The notes under the pieces were generated by a model. It worked only from the letters and a program-made list of their open reading frames with translations. It had not been told where the DNA came from and searched no databases. Positions 8,610 to 19,500 of a stretch of DNA of 64,000 nt are shown piece by piece. This DNA is from Cellulosimicrobium cellulans (GTDB lineage: Bacteria; Actinomycetota; Actinomycetes; Actinomycetales; Cellulomonadaceae): positions 186,001 to 250,000 of the forward strand of contig NZ_JAFGYF010000001.1 in NCBI RefSeq assembly GCF_016921195.1, in the 5' to 3' direction. A program made the translations under genes and the position numbers. Each line of letters opens with the position of its first letter. The first letter of the stretch is position 1.

Positions 8610-9221
8610 ATGTCGACACCGAGCCCACGCACCATCCCGGAGAACGACGAGCCGGGCTCCGTCCGGAACCGTCTGCGGACGGTCTACCGGTGGAGCGGCG
8701 TGGTGGCCCTCGTCCTCGGGATGCTCGTCCTGGCCTGGCCGACGAGGACCGCACAGGTGGCGGCCGCGATCGTGGCCGTCTATGCGCTCGTCGTGGGCGT
8801 CGTCCACCTGTCGTTCGCGTCCTCGCGCTCGCGCGCGCGAGGCGCACGCGTCGGTTTCGGGTTGCTGGGAGCGCTCGGCGTCGTCGTGGGCGTCGTCGCC
8901 CTCACCCACCTGGGCCGTGCCACGGTCTGGCTCGCCGACCTCGCGGGCGTGCTCGTCGGCGCCCTGTGGATCGTCGAGGGCGTCGTCGCCGTCATGACGA
9001 TGCGCTCCGAGGCGGCGGTGCCCGGTTCCCGGCGTCCGGCAGCCTGGACGCTCACGTTCGCGGGCGTCAGCGCTCTCGCCGGCGTCGTGCTCCTGCTGGC
9101 TCCGATGTGGGGTGTCGCGGCGCTGTGGTGGGTGCTCGGCGTCTCCCTCGTGGTCCTCGGCGTGATCCAGATCCTTCGGGCCGCGGGGACGGGCCCGTCC
9201 CCGCGGGCGGCCGCGTCCTGA
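8610..9221 (+). CDS. Second HdeD-like membrane protein (DUF308)
   Basis: A 203-residue paralogue of the HdeD-like protein on the opposite strand. After a hydrophilic N-terminus it has the same six-helix plan: VALVLGMLVLAWPTRTAQVA, AIVAVYALVVGVVHLSF, LLGALGVVVGVVALTHLG, LVGALWIVEGVVAVM and APMWGVAALWWVLGVSLVVL. The ATG at 8610 is chosen because a GAGAGG lies about ten bases upstream and the upstream in-frame residues are not membrane-like. Its last 155 bases overlap, antisense, the end of the FUSC-family gene. Confidence 0.82.
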   Translation: MSTPSPRTIPENDEPGSVRNRLRTVYRWSGVVALVLGMLVLAWPTRTAQVAAAIVAVYALVVGVVHLSFASSRSRARGARVGFGLLGALGVVVGVVALTHLGRATVWLADLAGVLVGALWIVEGVVAVMTMRSEAAVPGSRRPAAWTLTFAGVSALAGVVLLLAPMWGVAALWWVLGVSLVVLGVIQILRAAGTGPSPRAAAS

Positions 9222-11349
9222 TCTCCGCGAGGCGCCGCAGGGCCCACTCGACCCTGCCCAGGGCGAAGAGCGCCGACGTCTGGGACCCGCTCGCGTCCGA
9301 CGGCAACCGGTGGACCCGGGAGATGACCGACGCGGGCAGCGTGGACGTGCCGTCCCGCGCCTGGTCGAGCTGGCCCCGGGTGGCATCCGCAGCCCTTCGG
9401 ACGACGGCGATCGCGTCCTGCACGACGAGGTCGCCGTCCCCGTGGCGCCCGACCCCCTGAGCTCCGCGCGCCATCACCGCCTGCGCGAGGATGCCGCACG
9501 CGCGGGTCGCGACGTACATGAGGTGGACGGCGGACACCTCGGTCACGTGTCGGCCGAGCAGCGCGGTCGACATCGCCTCGAGGGTCTGGTCGACGTCGTC
9601 CCGTGCAGCCTCGAGATCGTGCAGCGCCGCGAGGGCCTCCTCACCGTCGCCGTGCCCGCCGAACGTGCGGTCCGCGACCTGGAGGAGCCCGTCCAGCGCC
9701 TGGAAGTAGGCGCTCACCTTCACCGCCAGAGCGGGGTGCGAGCTCGCCGAGAGGATCAGGTAAGCGCACAGGACGCCGATGACCGCCCCCGCCAGGGTCT
9801 CCTCGAGGCGGAGCTCGAGGACGTCGTGGCGGAGGACGCCGAGCATGGCATAGATCGCGACCACGACGACCGTCATGAAGAACGACGTGTAGACGTAGCT
9901 GACCGGCCCGAGGTAGAGCATGCCGAACACGGCGGCGACGCTGATCCCGACGAGCAGGCTCGTGTGCTGGTGGGCCACGAGCACGGCGCCGACCCCGACG
10001 ACGATGCCGCCCGCCGTCCCCGCGACCCGCCGGTAGGCACGGGTGAGGACGCCGCCCCGCGTGGTCGTCCCGGCGAAGATGACGAACGCGCTCATCACGG
10101 CCCAGTACCAGCGGCTCGCGGAGATGGCCTCGCCGACGGCGGCGGCCGCCGCCGCCGCGATCATCGCCTGCACCGCGAGCCGGCTCGTCGGCGCCCACTG
10201 TCGCCACGGGGTCCAGCGCCGACGGAGTGAGGGCCGCGCGGGACGCGGCGGCGCGGCAGCCCCGACGCCGGTCCGCGCGTGGGCGGACGACGAGACCGGA
10301 GCATCGTCCGGGAGCGCCGGGGTGCCGTGCGTCTGCTCGGTCCGGCGCAGTCGGGCGTGCGCGAGCGTGCTCCGTGCGACGAGGTACTCGAGGACGCCGT
10401 CCCCGGCGGGTCGCTCTCGCGACGACAGCGTCCGGGTCGCCCACGCCGTCGCGGACTCGATGCGGTCGCCCGAAGGGTACGGGCCGAGCACGGCCTCCAG
10501 GTGCGCGAGCGCGGTGCGGTCGGCAGGCTCCGCGCTCCGCGCTCCGCGGTCGGCGGCACGGACCAGCTCGTCGCACGTCTCCTCGGTGCAGACCCGGGCG
10601 TCGAGCACGAGCCGGGCGAGCGACCGCTCGCTGCAGCCGACGTGGCGGGACGTGGAGTAGTCCTGCTGCCACGACGTGAGGGCGCGGCCGACCGCGTCGA
10701 TCCGGGCGAGCCGGGTGCGGAGAGTGCCGGCGCGTACCGGGTGGGACGCGGAGCGGAGCGCGGCGGCCGACGCGATGCGCAGCTCGGCGAGGAGCGCGAG
10801 CAGCGTGCGGCGAGGGTGCTCGAGCCGGAGGAGGGCGCGCGCGGCGGCCTGGGTCGCGACGGCACCGACCGCGATCAGGCAGTAGGCCGGCAGCTCCCCG
10901 GCGGTGGGCCGCATGAACAGGGTGAAGAGGTAGCCCATGAACGCGAGCATGCCGATCGCTGCCGCGCGGGGCCCGTACCTGCGGACCCACGTCGCGGCGC
11001 CGGTCAGCGCGACGAAGACCGCGAGCAGTGCGGGCCGGTACGCGGACAGCAGCGTGGCGACGGCGATCGCCGTGGCGACCGTGGGGACCAGGAGAAGCGC
11101 CGTGCCGGCACGGGCGCGAGGTGTGCGGTCCTGGACGACGTTGCCCGCCTGGACCGACAGGAACACCGCCATGGCGAGGTAGCCCGGGTCGGCCTGGAGG
11201 CGCCGCACGACCTCCAGCGCGAGGACCGCGCTGCACAGCACTCCCGCCGACACGACCGTCGCGGACGTCAGGCGCGTCCGTCCGGGATCGCGTGCGGTCA
11301 GGGTCTGCGCGACGCGGGGCGGCCCGTCGGGACGTCGTGAGGCGGCCAC
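9067..11349 (-). CDS. FUSC-family membrane protein (aromatic acid exporter-like)
   Basis: A protein of about 760 residues with the architecture of FUSC/YccS-type proteins, which include p-hydroxybenzoic acid efflux components. There are two blocks of membrane helices: an N-terminal block from VVSAGVLCSAVLALEVV through LPAYCLIAVGAVATQ, and a C-terminal block from SRLAVQAMIAAAAAAAVGEA through IYAMLGVLRH. Soluble regions separate and follow them. The start is uncertain; GTG 11349 is the nearest plausible codon before the first helix and no clear ribosome-binding site is seen; the frame stays open to 11466. The last 51 residues are Arg/Pro-rich and lie antisense to the HdeD-like gene, so this tail is probably not a conserved domain. 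Confidence 0.75.
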   Translation of the reverse strand: MAASRRPDGPPRVAQTLTARDPGRTRLTSATVVSAGVLCSAVLALEVVRRLQADPGYLAMAVFLSVQAGNVVQDRTPRARAGTALLLVPTVATAIAVATLLSAYRPALLAVFVALTGAATWVRRYGPRAAAIGMLAFMGYLFTLFMRPTAGELPAYCLIAVGAVATQAAARALLRLEHPRRTLLALLAELRIASAAALRSASHPVRAGTLRTRLARIDAVGRALTSWQQDYSTSRHVGCSERSLARLVLDARVCTEETCDELVRAADRGARSAEPADRTALAHLEAVLGPYPSGDRIESATAWATRTLSSRERPAGDGVLEYLVARSTLAHARLRRTEQTHGTPALPDDAPVSSSAHARTGVGAAAPPRPARPSLRRRWTPWRQWAPTSRLAVQAMIAAAAAAAVGEAISASRWYWAVMSAFVIFAGTTTRGGVLTRAYRRVAGTAGGIVVGVGAVLVAHQHTSLLVGISVAAVFGMLYLGPVSYVYTSFFMTVVVVAIYAMLGVLRHDVLELRLEETLAGAVIGVLCAYLILSASSHPALAVKVSAYFQALDGLLQVADRTFGGHGDGEEALAALHDLEAARDDVDQTLEAMSTALLGRHVTEVSAVHLMYVATRACGILAQAVMARGAQGVGRHGDGDLVVQDAIAVVRRAADATRGQLDQARDGTSTLPASVISRVHRLPSDASGSQTSALFALGRVEWALRRLAEIRTRPPAGTGPSPRPEGSGSRRGPRGRRRAPTTAPRHPTSEPAGARRRRER

Positions 11350-11357
11350 GACGGGGC

Positions 11358-11468
11358 CTACGGGACCGTCGTCCCGGCCCGCGCTGCCATCAGGTCCCGG
11401 TGGAAGCCCATGTCCCGGACCACGACGACCGAACCGTCGGCGTCGGGCCGGACGACTCGTGTGCACAT
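11358..11468 (-). pseudogene. 36-residue ORF resembling the N-terminus of a choloylglycine hydrolase
   Basis: A short ORF with an excellent ribosome-binding site (AGGAGG, correct spacing) starting MCTRVVRPDADGSVVVVRDM. Choloylglycine hydrolase/penicillin acylase-type Ntn hydrolases begin with Met-Cys-Thr-Arg, the Cys becoming the catalytic N-terminal nucleophile, followed by a strand ending in 'R.MDW'. Here RDMGF replaces that motif and a TAG stop follows at once, before any of the remaining family. I read it as a decayed gene start or, alternatively, a small independent protein. It lies just upstream of the FUSC gene, whose frame overlaps this region. Confidence 0.45.
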
Positions 11469-11721
11469 GGCGCAGTCCTCCTGGGTGCGGATTCCCGTGG
11501 CCGGGAAAGTCGTCGCGCGGCGCGTTCCCGTCGCCAGGAAAAAGGCCTGCCGAGTCTCAAACCTGCACCGGTGCGGCGCTCGGGGCGACCACCTCGGTCG
11601 GTGGCCTTGACGATTCCTCGTGCCGCGCCCTCGAAATGCATCGCGCTTCTCGGACGGTAGCACCAGGCATTTTCAGGCGTGCGACCACGAGCGAAGTTCA
11701 CCCGAGCGTGCACACGGGACG

Positions 11722-13374
11722 TCACCCGTTCCTCACCCGTGCGCGACGCAGCCCGGGTGCGCGGTTCGCGTCCAGCAGCCCGAGCTCCTGTGCCGTCGCG
11801 AGCGCCTCCCTGCGGTTCGCGGCACCGAGCTTCTCGTAGATCTTGCGGATCTGGGTGCGGACGGTCGTGATGGCGACCCCGGACTTCTTGGCAGCGCTCT
11901 CCGCCGTGTGGCCCTCGCCCAGGGCCTGGAGCACCTCGCGTTCCCGGGGCGACAGCCGCACGGACGCGACGGGCGCTGGAGGGTTGTGGCCGATCTCCAC
12001 GGCCCCGCCCCGCAGGAGGCTCGGCACTCCCGCGAGCCGCGTCAGGGTCTCGAGCTCGTCCCGGTGCATCGACAGGAACGGCGCGATGTGCCGTGGGGAG
12101 GCACGCAGGCGGACCGCGCTCTGGAACCACGTCCGCGCGCGGTCCTCGCGGCCGGAACGCAGATGGGCGACGGCGAGGACGACGTGCAGGTCGATCACCT
12201 CGGCGCTCGAACGGGCCGATCCCTGCAGCGAGCTGGAGGCGAGGCGGACCGCCTCGTGGTGCTCGCCGACCGTCAGGTGCGCCCAGGCGTGGGAAGCGGC
12301 GAGCCACGGCACGTCGTCGTGGTCGTGGGCGAACCGCAGCACACGGCCGACGCCGCCACCGGTGCGGAGCAGGAGCTTCGCCTCGGCCCGCAGCAGGAGC
12401 CTCCCGGTCAGGGTCGCGGGGTCGGCGTCGACGGTCCCGTGCGCGAGACGGGCCTCGTCCAGCTCGCGCAGGCCGCGGACCGGGTCGCCGTAGTGCGCCT
12501 GGAAGGCGGCGCGGGTGAAGGCGAGGAAGGGCCAGAGCTCGACGAGGTCGGAGCTCCGTCGGACGGCCCTCAACCACCCGAGGGCCGACTCCGGATCGCC
12601 CTCCTCGACAGCGATCTGGGCCCGGACGACGGCGCCCACGCCGGCGTCGGAGCCACCGATCCAGGCGGGGACAGGCACGGAGCTCGAGCTCCCGCGGAGC
12701 CAGTCCCGAGCGAGCTCGAAGTGCCCGTGGAACGCGCTCAACAGCGCGAGGTGGGCGGCGGCGAGCAGCCCGGCGTAGTGCGCGTGCGGCTCGTCCCCCG
12801 CCTCCGTGCGGGCGCGGTCGAACAGCTTCACCGCCGGGTCGACCGCGCCTCCGAGCATCGCGGTGATCCCGCGCTGGAGGCTCAGCCAGCCCGGCCGGAA
12901 CCGGGTCTCCGTCGCGCCCCACGGCAGGACGGACCGCGGTGAGGACTGGACGACACGGGCGTCGACCCAGGCGCCGAGGCGTTCCGACACGTCGTAGCTC
13001 CGGCGGTACCGGTGTGCCATGACGCTCGCCGTCCCGGCCGCGACGAGGTCCGGCATCCGGCTGAAGGTGCCGAGCCGGTTGCCGTACCGCAGACCGGCCC
13101 GGGTGGCGAGCTCGAGCATCCGTGCCAGGCCCGACCCGTCGTCGACGTCGTACGTGGCGCGACGGTGCGCGAGGAGGGCGAGGTCGGTCAGGCGGGGTCG
13201 CTGCTCGACCACCACGGGAGGAAGCCCTACGAGGGCTGCGAGCACCTCGGGTGCGAACCGGTCGGGCAGGTCGTACCAGAGCTCGTCGAACAGGAGCTCG
13301 ATCTCGTCGACGTCGACGGCATGCAGCGCCTGCAGGATCTCCTTCCGGGTGGGAGAGTCTCGCGGCCGGGCCAT
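11722..13374 (-). CDS. Large LuxR-type transcriptional regulator with helical repeat region
   Basis: A 550-residue regulator. Most of the protein is all-helical and TPR-like (for example LAAAHLALLSAFHGHFELARDW and VLAVAHLRSGREDRARTWF). The C-terminal 65 residues are a LuxR/GerE helix-turn-helix: LSPREREVLQALGEGHTAES, then KSGVAITTVRTQIRKIYEKL. No ATPase P-loop is seen, so it is not a full LAL/MalT protein. The upstream base context gives no ribosome-binding site. It is divergent from the giant surface protein gene at 13569 and shares a 194-bp promoter region with it, so it is the best local candidate to regulate that gene. The partial gene at 1-436 looks like a relative. Confidence 0.85.
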   Translation of the reverse strand: MARPRDSPTRKEILQALHAVDVDEIELLFDELWYDLPDRFAPEVLAALVGLPPVVVEQRPRLTDLALLAHRRATYDVDDGSGLARMLELATRAGLRYGNRLGTFSRMPDLVAAGTASVMAHRYRRSYDVSERLGAWVDARVVQSSPRSVLPWGATETRFRPGWLSLQRGITAMLGGAVDPAVKLFDRARTEAGDEPHAHYAGLLAAAHLALLSAFHGHFELARDWLRGSSSSVPVPAWIGGSDAGVGAVVRAQIAVEEGDPESALGWLRAVRRSSDLVELWPFLAFTRAAFQAHYGDPVRGLRELDEARLAHGTVDADPATLTGRLLLRAEAKLLLRTGGGVGRVLRFAHDHDDVPWLAASHAWAHLTVGEHHEAVRLASSSLQGSARSSAEVIDLHVVLAVAHLRSGREDRARTWFQSAVRLRASPRHIAPFLSMHRDELETLTRLAGVPSLLRGGAVEIGHNPPAPVASVRLSPREREVLQALGEGHTAESAAKKSGVAITTVRTQIRKIYEKLGAANRREALATAQELGLLDANRAPGLRRARVRNG

Positions 13375-13568
13375 ACGGGCAATCTTGGCGGAGTGTCCGT
13401 TCCTCGCAAGCGCAGCGGCGATCGAGGGCGGGTGAAGATTTCACAGAACTGATGATGCCGGTGATGATTTTCGCCGACTTTCGCGTCACGCGCGGTGGTG
13501 ACCGGGGTCCTATGTGGGTGTTCAGCGTGCACGCGAGGGGCGCGTGCGCACGACGAAGGGGACACCCC

Positions 13569-16500
13569 ATGCACGGTTTCGCTCGAGGCGACGGCGGCAA
13601 CGGCGCCGCATCGCCGCGCACCAGGTCGACGGCGGCACGACCCGCCCGTCACGCGCGCACCGCGACGCGGCGCGGGTCACGCGCACGCCGGTTCCTCGGT
13701 GCGGCGCTCGCGCTGGTCACGGCCGGGGCCGGTCTGACCGCTGCGGCGGTCCCGGCGACGGCGGCGACGGTCTACGAGATCGAGGCCGGCTGGGCCGAGT
13801 CGACGCCGGAGGTCCTGCAGACGGGCGACGCCGTCTCCGCGACGTGGTGGTTCAACCTCAACGACGACGCCGCCGCCCCGGGCAACGCCCCCGTGGAGAA
13901 CGTCACCATCACCGTGACGGCCCAGGGCGCCGTGTTCGACGCGCTCCCCCCGGCGTGCCTCACCGACGGCGTGGACCCGGCGTCGAGCATCTCCGAGGAC
14001 GGCACGGTGCTCGTGTGCAACGTCGGGACCCAGGACGAGGGCACCGCGTACTCGCTGTCCACGCCGATGCGCGTGACGGCCGTGACGGGCGAGCCTGTGA
14101 GCGCCGGCGCGACGATCGCCGACCAGCAGGCCTCGCTGCCCGAGATCCCCGTGCAGAACGCGTACCTGCAGGACATCCACTGGGTGGAGAGCACGGCTGG
14201 GAGCGCGAACAACGGCAGCTCTCGCGACTTCACGTTCAACTGGACGCTGTTCCACGGCGCGAACAGCCCCGCCGGGCCCGCCACCGTGACCTACAACCTC
14301 ACCGTCGCCAACAGCGTGGGCGCGACCACGCAGCTCGGCCCGAACCTGTGCACGGCGTTCCAGAGCGGCACGGCCAGCGGCCACCCCTGGTCGGGCGGCA
14401 CGCACGACGCGAGCCAGACCGCACCGTTCGTCGGCTCGTGCACGCTGACGCGCAACAGCTCGACGTCGTACACGCTGACCCTGTCCGGGATCGACTACAG
14501 CCACGCTCAGGCCCCGACCATGGACTCCAAGGGTGACCGGCTGCCGACGGACCGCGTCGCGGTCGCCTCGGGGCAGATCCAGCTACGGCTGGTCACGACG
14601 GCGGGCTCGGGCAACGTCTCGGTGACGTCGAACGCGCCGACCTACACCGCGGTGGACGGGCAGACCGTCGGTGACGACCCGGCGAACAACACCTCGACGA
14701 AGAACTGGGTGAGCGGCACCTGGTCGCACGCGTGGCAACCCGCGTACACGGGTCAGAGCTCGAACGTGTGGGCCGACACCTACAGGGTCGCCCCCGAGAC
14801 GGAGCTCGGCGCGGGCGTGCGGGTGATCTACCCGAACGTCCAGAACCAGGCCTCCACCCAGGGTGGTCTCTGCCTGGTGCTGGACACGCGCTACGTCGAG
14901 TTCACGGGCGCGCTCACCCGGTTCGACAACGGAACGACGGGCGAGCCCGCCGGTCTGCCCGTGGCGTACTACACCGGCAACTCGGCGCTCGTGAACCCGA
15001 CGAGCGGCTCCTACGACCCGAACGCCTTCACGTGCGACGGGACGACGGGGTGGACCACGACGGCTCCGGCCGACCTGTCGACGGTGAAGGCGGTCCGGGC
15101 CACGTACACGATGACCGCGGCACGGTGGCAGCGCGAGATCGTCCTGCAGGCGACGCAGCGGCTCCTGCCCAGCGCCCAGGTCGGCCAGGACGTGTGGACC
15201 TGGGGGTCGTACATCAACCCGGGGTCCGCCACGAACACGTGGGTGAACGCGGCACGGTCGATGTCCCCGGCCGACGCCGGCCAGAGTGCGACGCTGACAC
15301 CGGACGCGCGCTACCCCTTCGCGCAGGCCGGACGCGACATCGTGCGGATCATCGGGGTCACGCCGGACGTGTCGAAGTCGGTGCTGCCGACGACGGTCGA
15401 CCCGGGCGGGCAGGCGACGTACACGCTCAGCTACTCCGCGAACGGGACCGGGTCGGTCGCCCCCACGGTGGACGGCTACCAGCTGGTGGACACGCTGCCG
15501 CTCGGTGCGACCTACCTCGCCGGGTCTGCTTCGCCGGAGCCGGTGGTCACGACGAACGGCGCCGGGAAGCAGGTGCTGACCTGGACGCTGGACGGGGTGC
15601 CGACGAACGCGGTGCAGACGTTGACCTACGACGTGGCGTACGCCGACGACGTCGACGCGGGCGAGCGACTGGTCAACACCGTCACCGCGTCGGCGGAGGG
15701 CGTGCAGTCCGAGACTGCGACCGCGTCGGTGGTCGTGAACGAGTCCGGCCTGACGAAGATCATCAAGACCGCCGACCAGGCGTTCATCCCCAACCTCACC
15801 GGTGACGGCGCGGGCGAGGGCTCGTGGACGGTGCTGGTGCGCTCGGAGGACCCGCTGCCCCAGGAGTTCGTCGACGTCATCGACATCCTCCCGTACGTGG
15901 GTGACGGCCGCGGCACCGCGTTCTCGGGCTCCTACCAGCTCGACGGACCGGTGACGTCCTCGATCGGGGGGACCGTCTACTACACGACGGCCGACCCGGC
16001 GACGCTCACCGACGACCCGGCCGACGCCACGAACGGCGCGGCGGGCGACGTCGCGGGCAACACGGTGGGGTGGACCACCACGTACACCCCTGACGCCACC
16101 GCGGTGCGCGTCATCACGGGGACGCTGGCCGCCCGCGGCGAGCTCACCATCGCCGTCCCGGTGGTCACCGACGGCATGGTCGGCGGCGACGTGCTCGTGA
16201 ACCGCTCGCAGGGACGCGCGGAGAACACGCGCCTGGTGATGCGGACGTCGGCCTCGACCGCGATCGCGAACTACTACTCGGCGTCGCTGAAGAAGTACGT
16301 GCAGGACGCGGACGGCGAGTGGCGCGACGCCAACGACCCGCTGGACTACCCGCAGTTCCGTGTCGGTGACACGGTCCGGTACCGGATCGCGGTGGAGAAC
16401 ACCGGGCAGGGCACGCTCACGAACGTCGTGGTGTCCGACGACCTGCAGCCCGAGCTCGGGTCGTTCACGATCGAGTCGCTCGCCCCGGGCGAGGTCCAGA

Positions 16501-19500
16501 CCCACGAGTTCGAGATCGTGCTCACCGAGCCGGTCGCGGACTCGGTCGTCAACACGGCGTGCGCGGACGCGGACGTCCCGGCCGACTCCGGCGTCGAGCC
16601 GACGATCAACTGCGACCCCGCCGGGTTCGTCGTGGTCGGCACGCCGACGCACACCAAGGAGATCGTCTCGGCGACCCCCGTCGGTGACGGGCAGTGGGAG
16701 GTCGTGTACGAGGTCGTCGTGTCGAACACGCAGACCCCGTCGACGACGTACTCCCTGACGGACGAGCTGCACTTCACGGACCAGGCGACCATCGTCTCGG
16801 CCGCCGTGACGCAGGCGCCCGACGGCGTCGTCCTCGCCGACCCGGCGTGGGACGGCCAGGAGAACCTGACCATCGCGTCGGACGTGCCGCTGGCCGGGAA
16901 CGACGACGAGGGGTACGCCCCGCACGTCTACCGCGTCACGGTCCTGGCGGACGTGCCGCTGCAGCTCGACGGTGCCGGCACCGGTCCGGACGCGCCGACG
17001 GCGTGCCCGGCCGAGGGGTCGGACGCGAACCAGGGGTTCAACAACACGTCCGGGATGACCGGACCGGAGGGCGAGGTCGAGGAGGACCAGGCGTGCGCGC
17101 CGATCCCGTCGATCGACATCACCAAGACGGTCTCCGCGGGCCCGACGCCCAACGGTGACGGGACGTGGACGGTGACGTACGACGTCGTCGCGACGAACTC
17201 CGGCGCGGCGGACGGCGTGTACGAGGTCACGGACCGGATGACGGCGGACGGCGACCTCGCGGTGGTCGCCGGGTCCGTCACCGCGCCCGACGGGGTGACG
17301 CCGAACGCGTCGTGGACGGGCCAGGGCGACGAGGGCGCGCCGGAGAACGTCATCGCCTCGGGCGTGACGCTGCCCGCGGGTGGCACGCACACGTACCAGG
17401 TCGACGTCGTGCTCGGGATCGCCGAGGGCGTCGAGGGGGCGCCGGTGATCACGCCGTGCTCGGCCGAGCCGGGCGCCTCTCCTGGTGGCCTGTCGAACGC
17501 GGCCGGGGTCGAGCACAACGACCTGACCGACTCGGACGAGGCGTGCGTGGCGATCGCGTACATCGTCGTCGACAAGTCGATCTCTGCCGGCCCGACGCCG
17601 AACGGTGACGGAACGTGGACGATCGTCTACGACATCGTGGCCGAGAACGTCGGCGGCGAGTCGGGCGAGTACGACGTGTACGACCGCCTGCACTACGGCG
17701 AGGGCATCGAGATCCTCGACGCGGCGGTGTCCACGGCTCCGGACGGGGTCGAGACGAACGCGGACTGGACCGGCCTGGGTGCGGAGGACGCCGACCCGGC
17801 GAACCTCGTCGCCTCCGGCGTCGAGCTCGACGCGGGCGCGTCGCACACGTACCAGGTCGAGGTCACCGTCCAGATGGACGAGGCCACGATCGACCCGGTG
17901 GACCTGCAGTGCCCGCCGCCCGGGTCGGGCGCGAACGGTGGCCTGGCGAACTCCACGAGCCTGGACCACAACGGGATCGTCGCCGAGGACGGGGTGTGCG
18001 CGTCGCTGCCCCTGATCGGCATCGAGAAGTCGATCTCCGGCGGGCCGACCCCGAACGGTGACGGGACGTGGACCATCACGTACGACCTGGTCGCCACCAA
18101 CACGGGCCAGGCTGCGGGCGACTACGACGTGGTCGACCGACTGCAGTACGGCGAGGGGATCGTCGTGGAGTCGGCCGCCATCACCTCGGCACCCGACGGT
18201 GTCGAGCCCGAGGCTGGCTGGACCGGTCAAGGAGCGACCGGCTCAGCCGACAACCTGGTCGCCTCGGGCGTCACGCTCGAGGCGGGCGCCGCGCACACCT
18301 ACCAGGTGCAGGTCGTCGTCTCGCTCGACCGGGAGGTCGTGACGCCCGAGACGCTGCAGTGCCCGGAGCCCGGCTCGGGCGAGAGCGGCGGGCTGGCCAA
18401 CTCCACCGAGCTCACGCACAACGGTGAGACGCAGGGCGACGACGTGTGCGCGACCCTGCCGCTGATCGACGTCACCAAGACGGTCTCGGCGGGGCCGACG
18501 CCCAACGGTGACGGGACGTGGACGGTGACGTACGACGTCGTCGCGACGAACTCCGGCGCGGCGGACGGCACGTACGACGTCACGGACCGCATGACGGCCG
18601 ACGGCGACATCACCGTCGTCTCGGGTGCGGTCGTCTCGGCGCCGGACGGCGTGACCCCGTCCGCGACGTGGACCGGTCTGGGCGCCGAGGGCGCGGCCGA
18701 GAACGTCATCGCCACGGGCGTGAACCTGCCCGCGGGCGAGTCGCACACGTACCAGGTGCAGGTCGTCATCGCGCTCGCCGAGGGCAGCGAGGGCGCCCCG
18801 GCGGTCTCGGACTGCGCCGCGCCCGGGACGGGCGAGGACGGCGGTCTGTCGAACTCCGCGGGGATCGACCACAACGGCATCCCCGACTCGGACGAGGCGT
18901 GCGTGACGATCTCGGCGATCACGGTCGACAAGACCATCTCTGCCGGCCCGACGCCGAACGGCGACGGGACGTGGACGATCGTCTACGACGTCGTGGCCGA
19001 GAACGTCGGCGGCGCGGCGGGCGAGTACGACGTGTTCGACCGGCTGCACTACGGCGACGGGATCGAGATCGTCGAGGCGGGCATCATCACCGCGCCGGAC
19101 GGGGTGGAGACGAACCCCGACTGGACGGGCCTGGGTGCCGAGGACGCCGACCCGGCGAACCTCGTGGCCTCGGGGATCGAGCTGGCCGCGGGGGGAACGC
19201 ACACGTACCAGGTCGAGGTCACCGTCCAGATGGACGAGGCCACGATCGACCCGGTGAACCTGCAGTGCCCGCCCCCGGGCAGCGGTGAGAACGGTGGCCT
19301 GGCGAACTCGACGAGCCTGGACCACAACGGGATCGTGGTCGAGGACGAGGTGTGCGCCTCGCTGCCCCTGATCGAGTTCGACAAGTCGATCTCGGCGGGC
19401 CCGACGCCCAACGGCGACGGGACGTGGACCATCACCTACGACCTGGTCGCCACCAACACGGGCCAGGCTGCCGGGGACTACGACCTGGTCGACCGACTGC

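Noticed and set aside
13122-13568. Upstream extension of the giant surface protein frame
   Set aside because: The extension overlaps the start of the LuxR-type gene and puts about 150 Arg-rich residues before the signal peptide; ATG 13569 has a ribosome-binding site.
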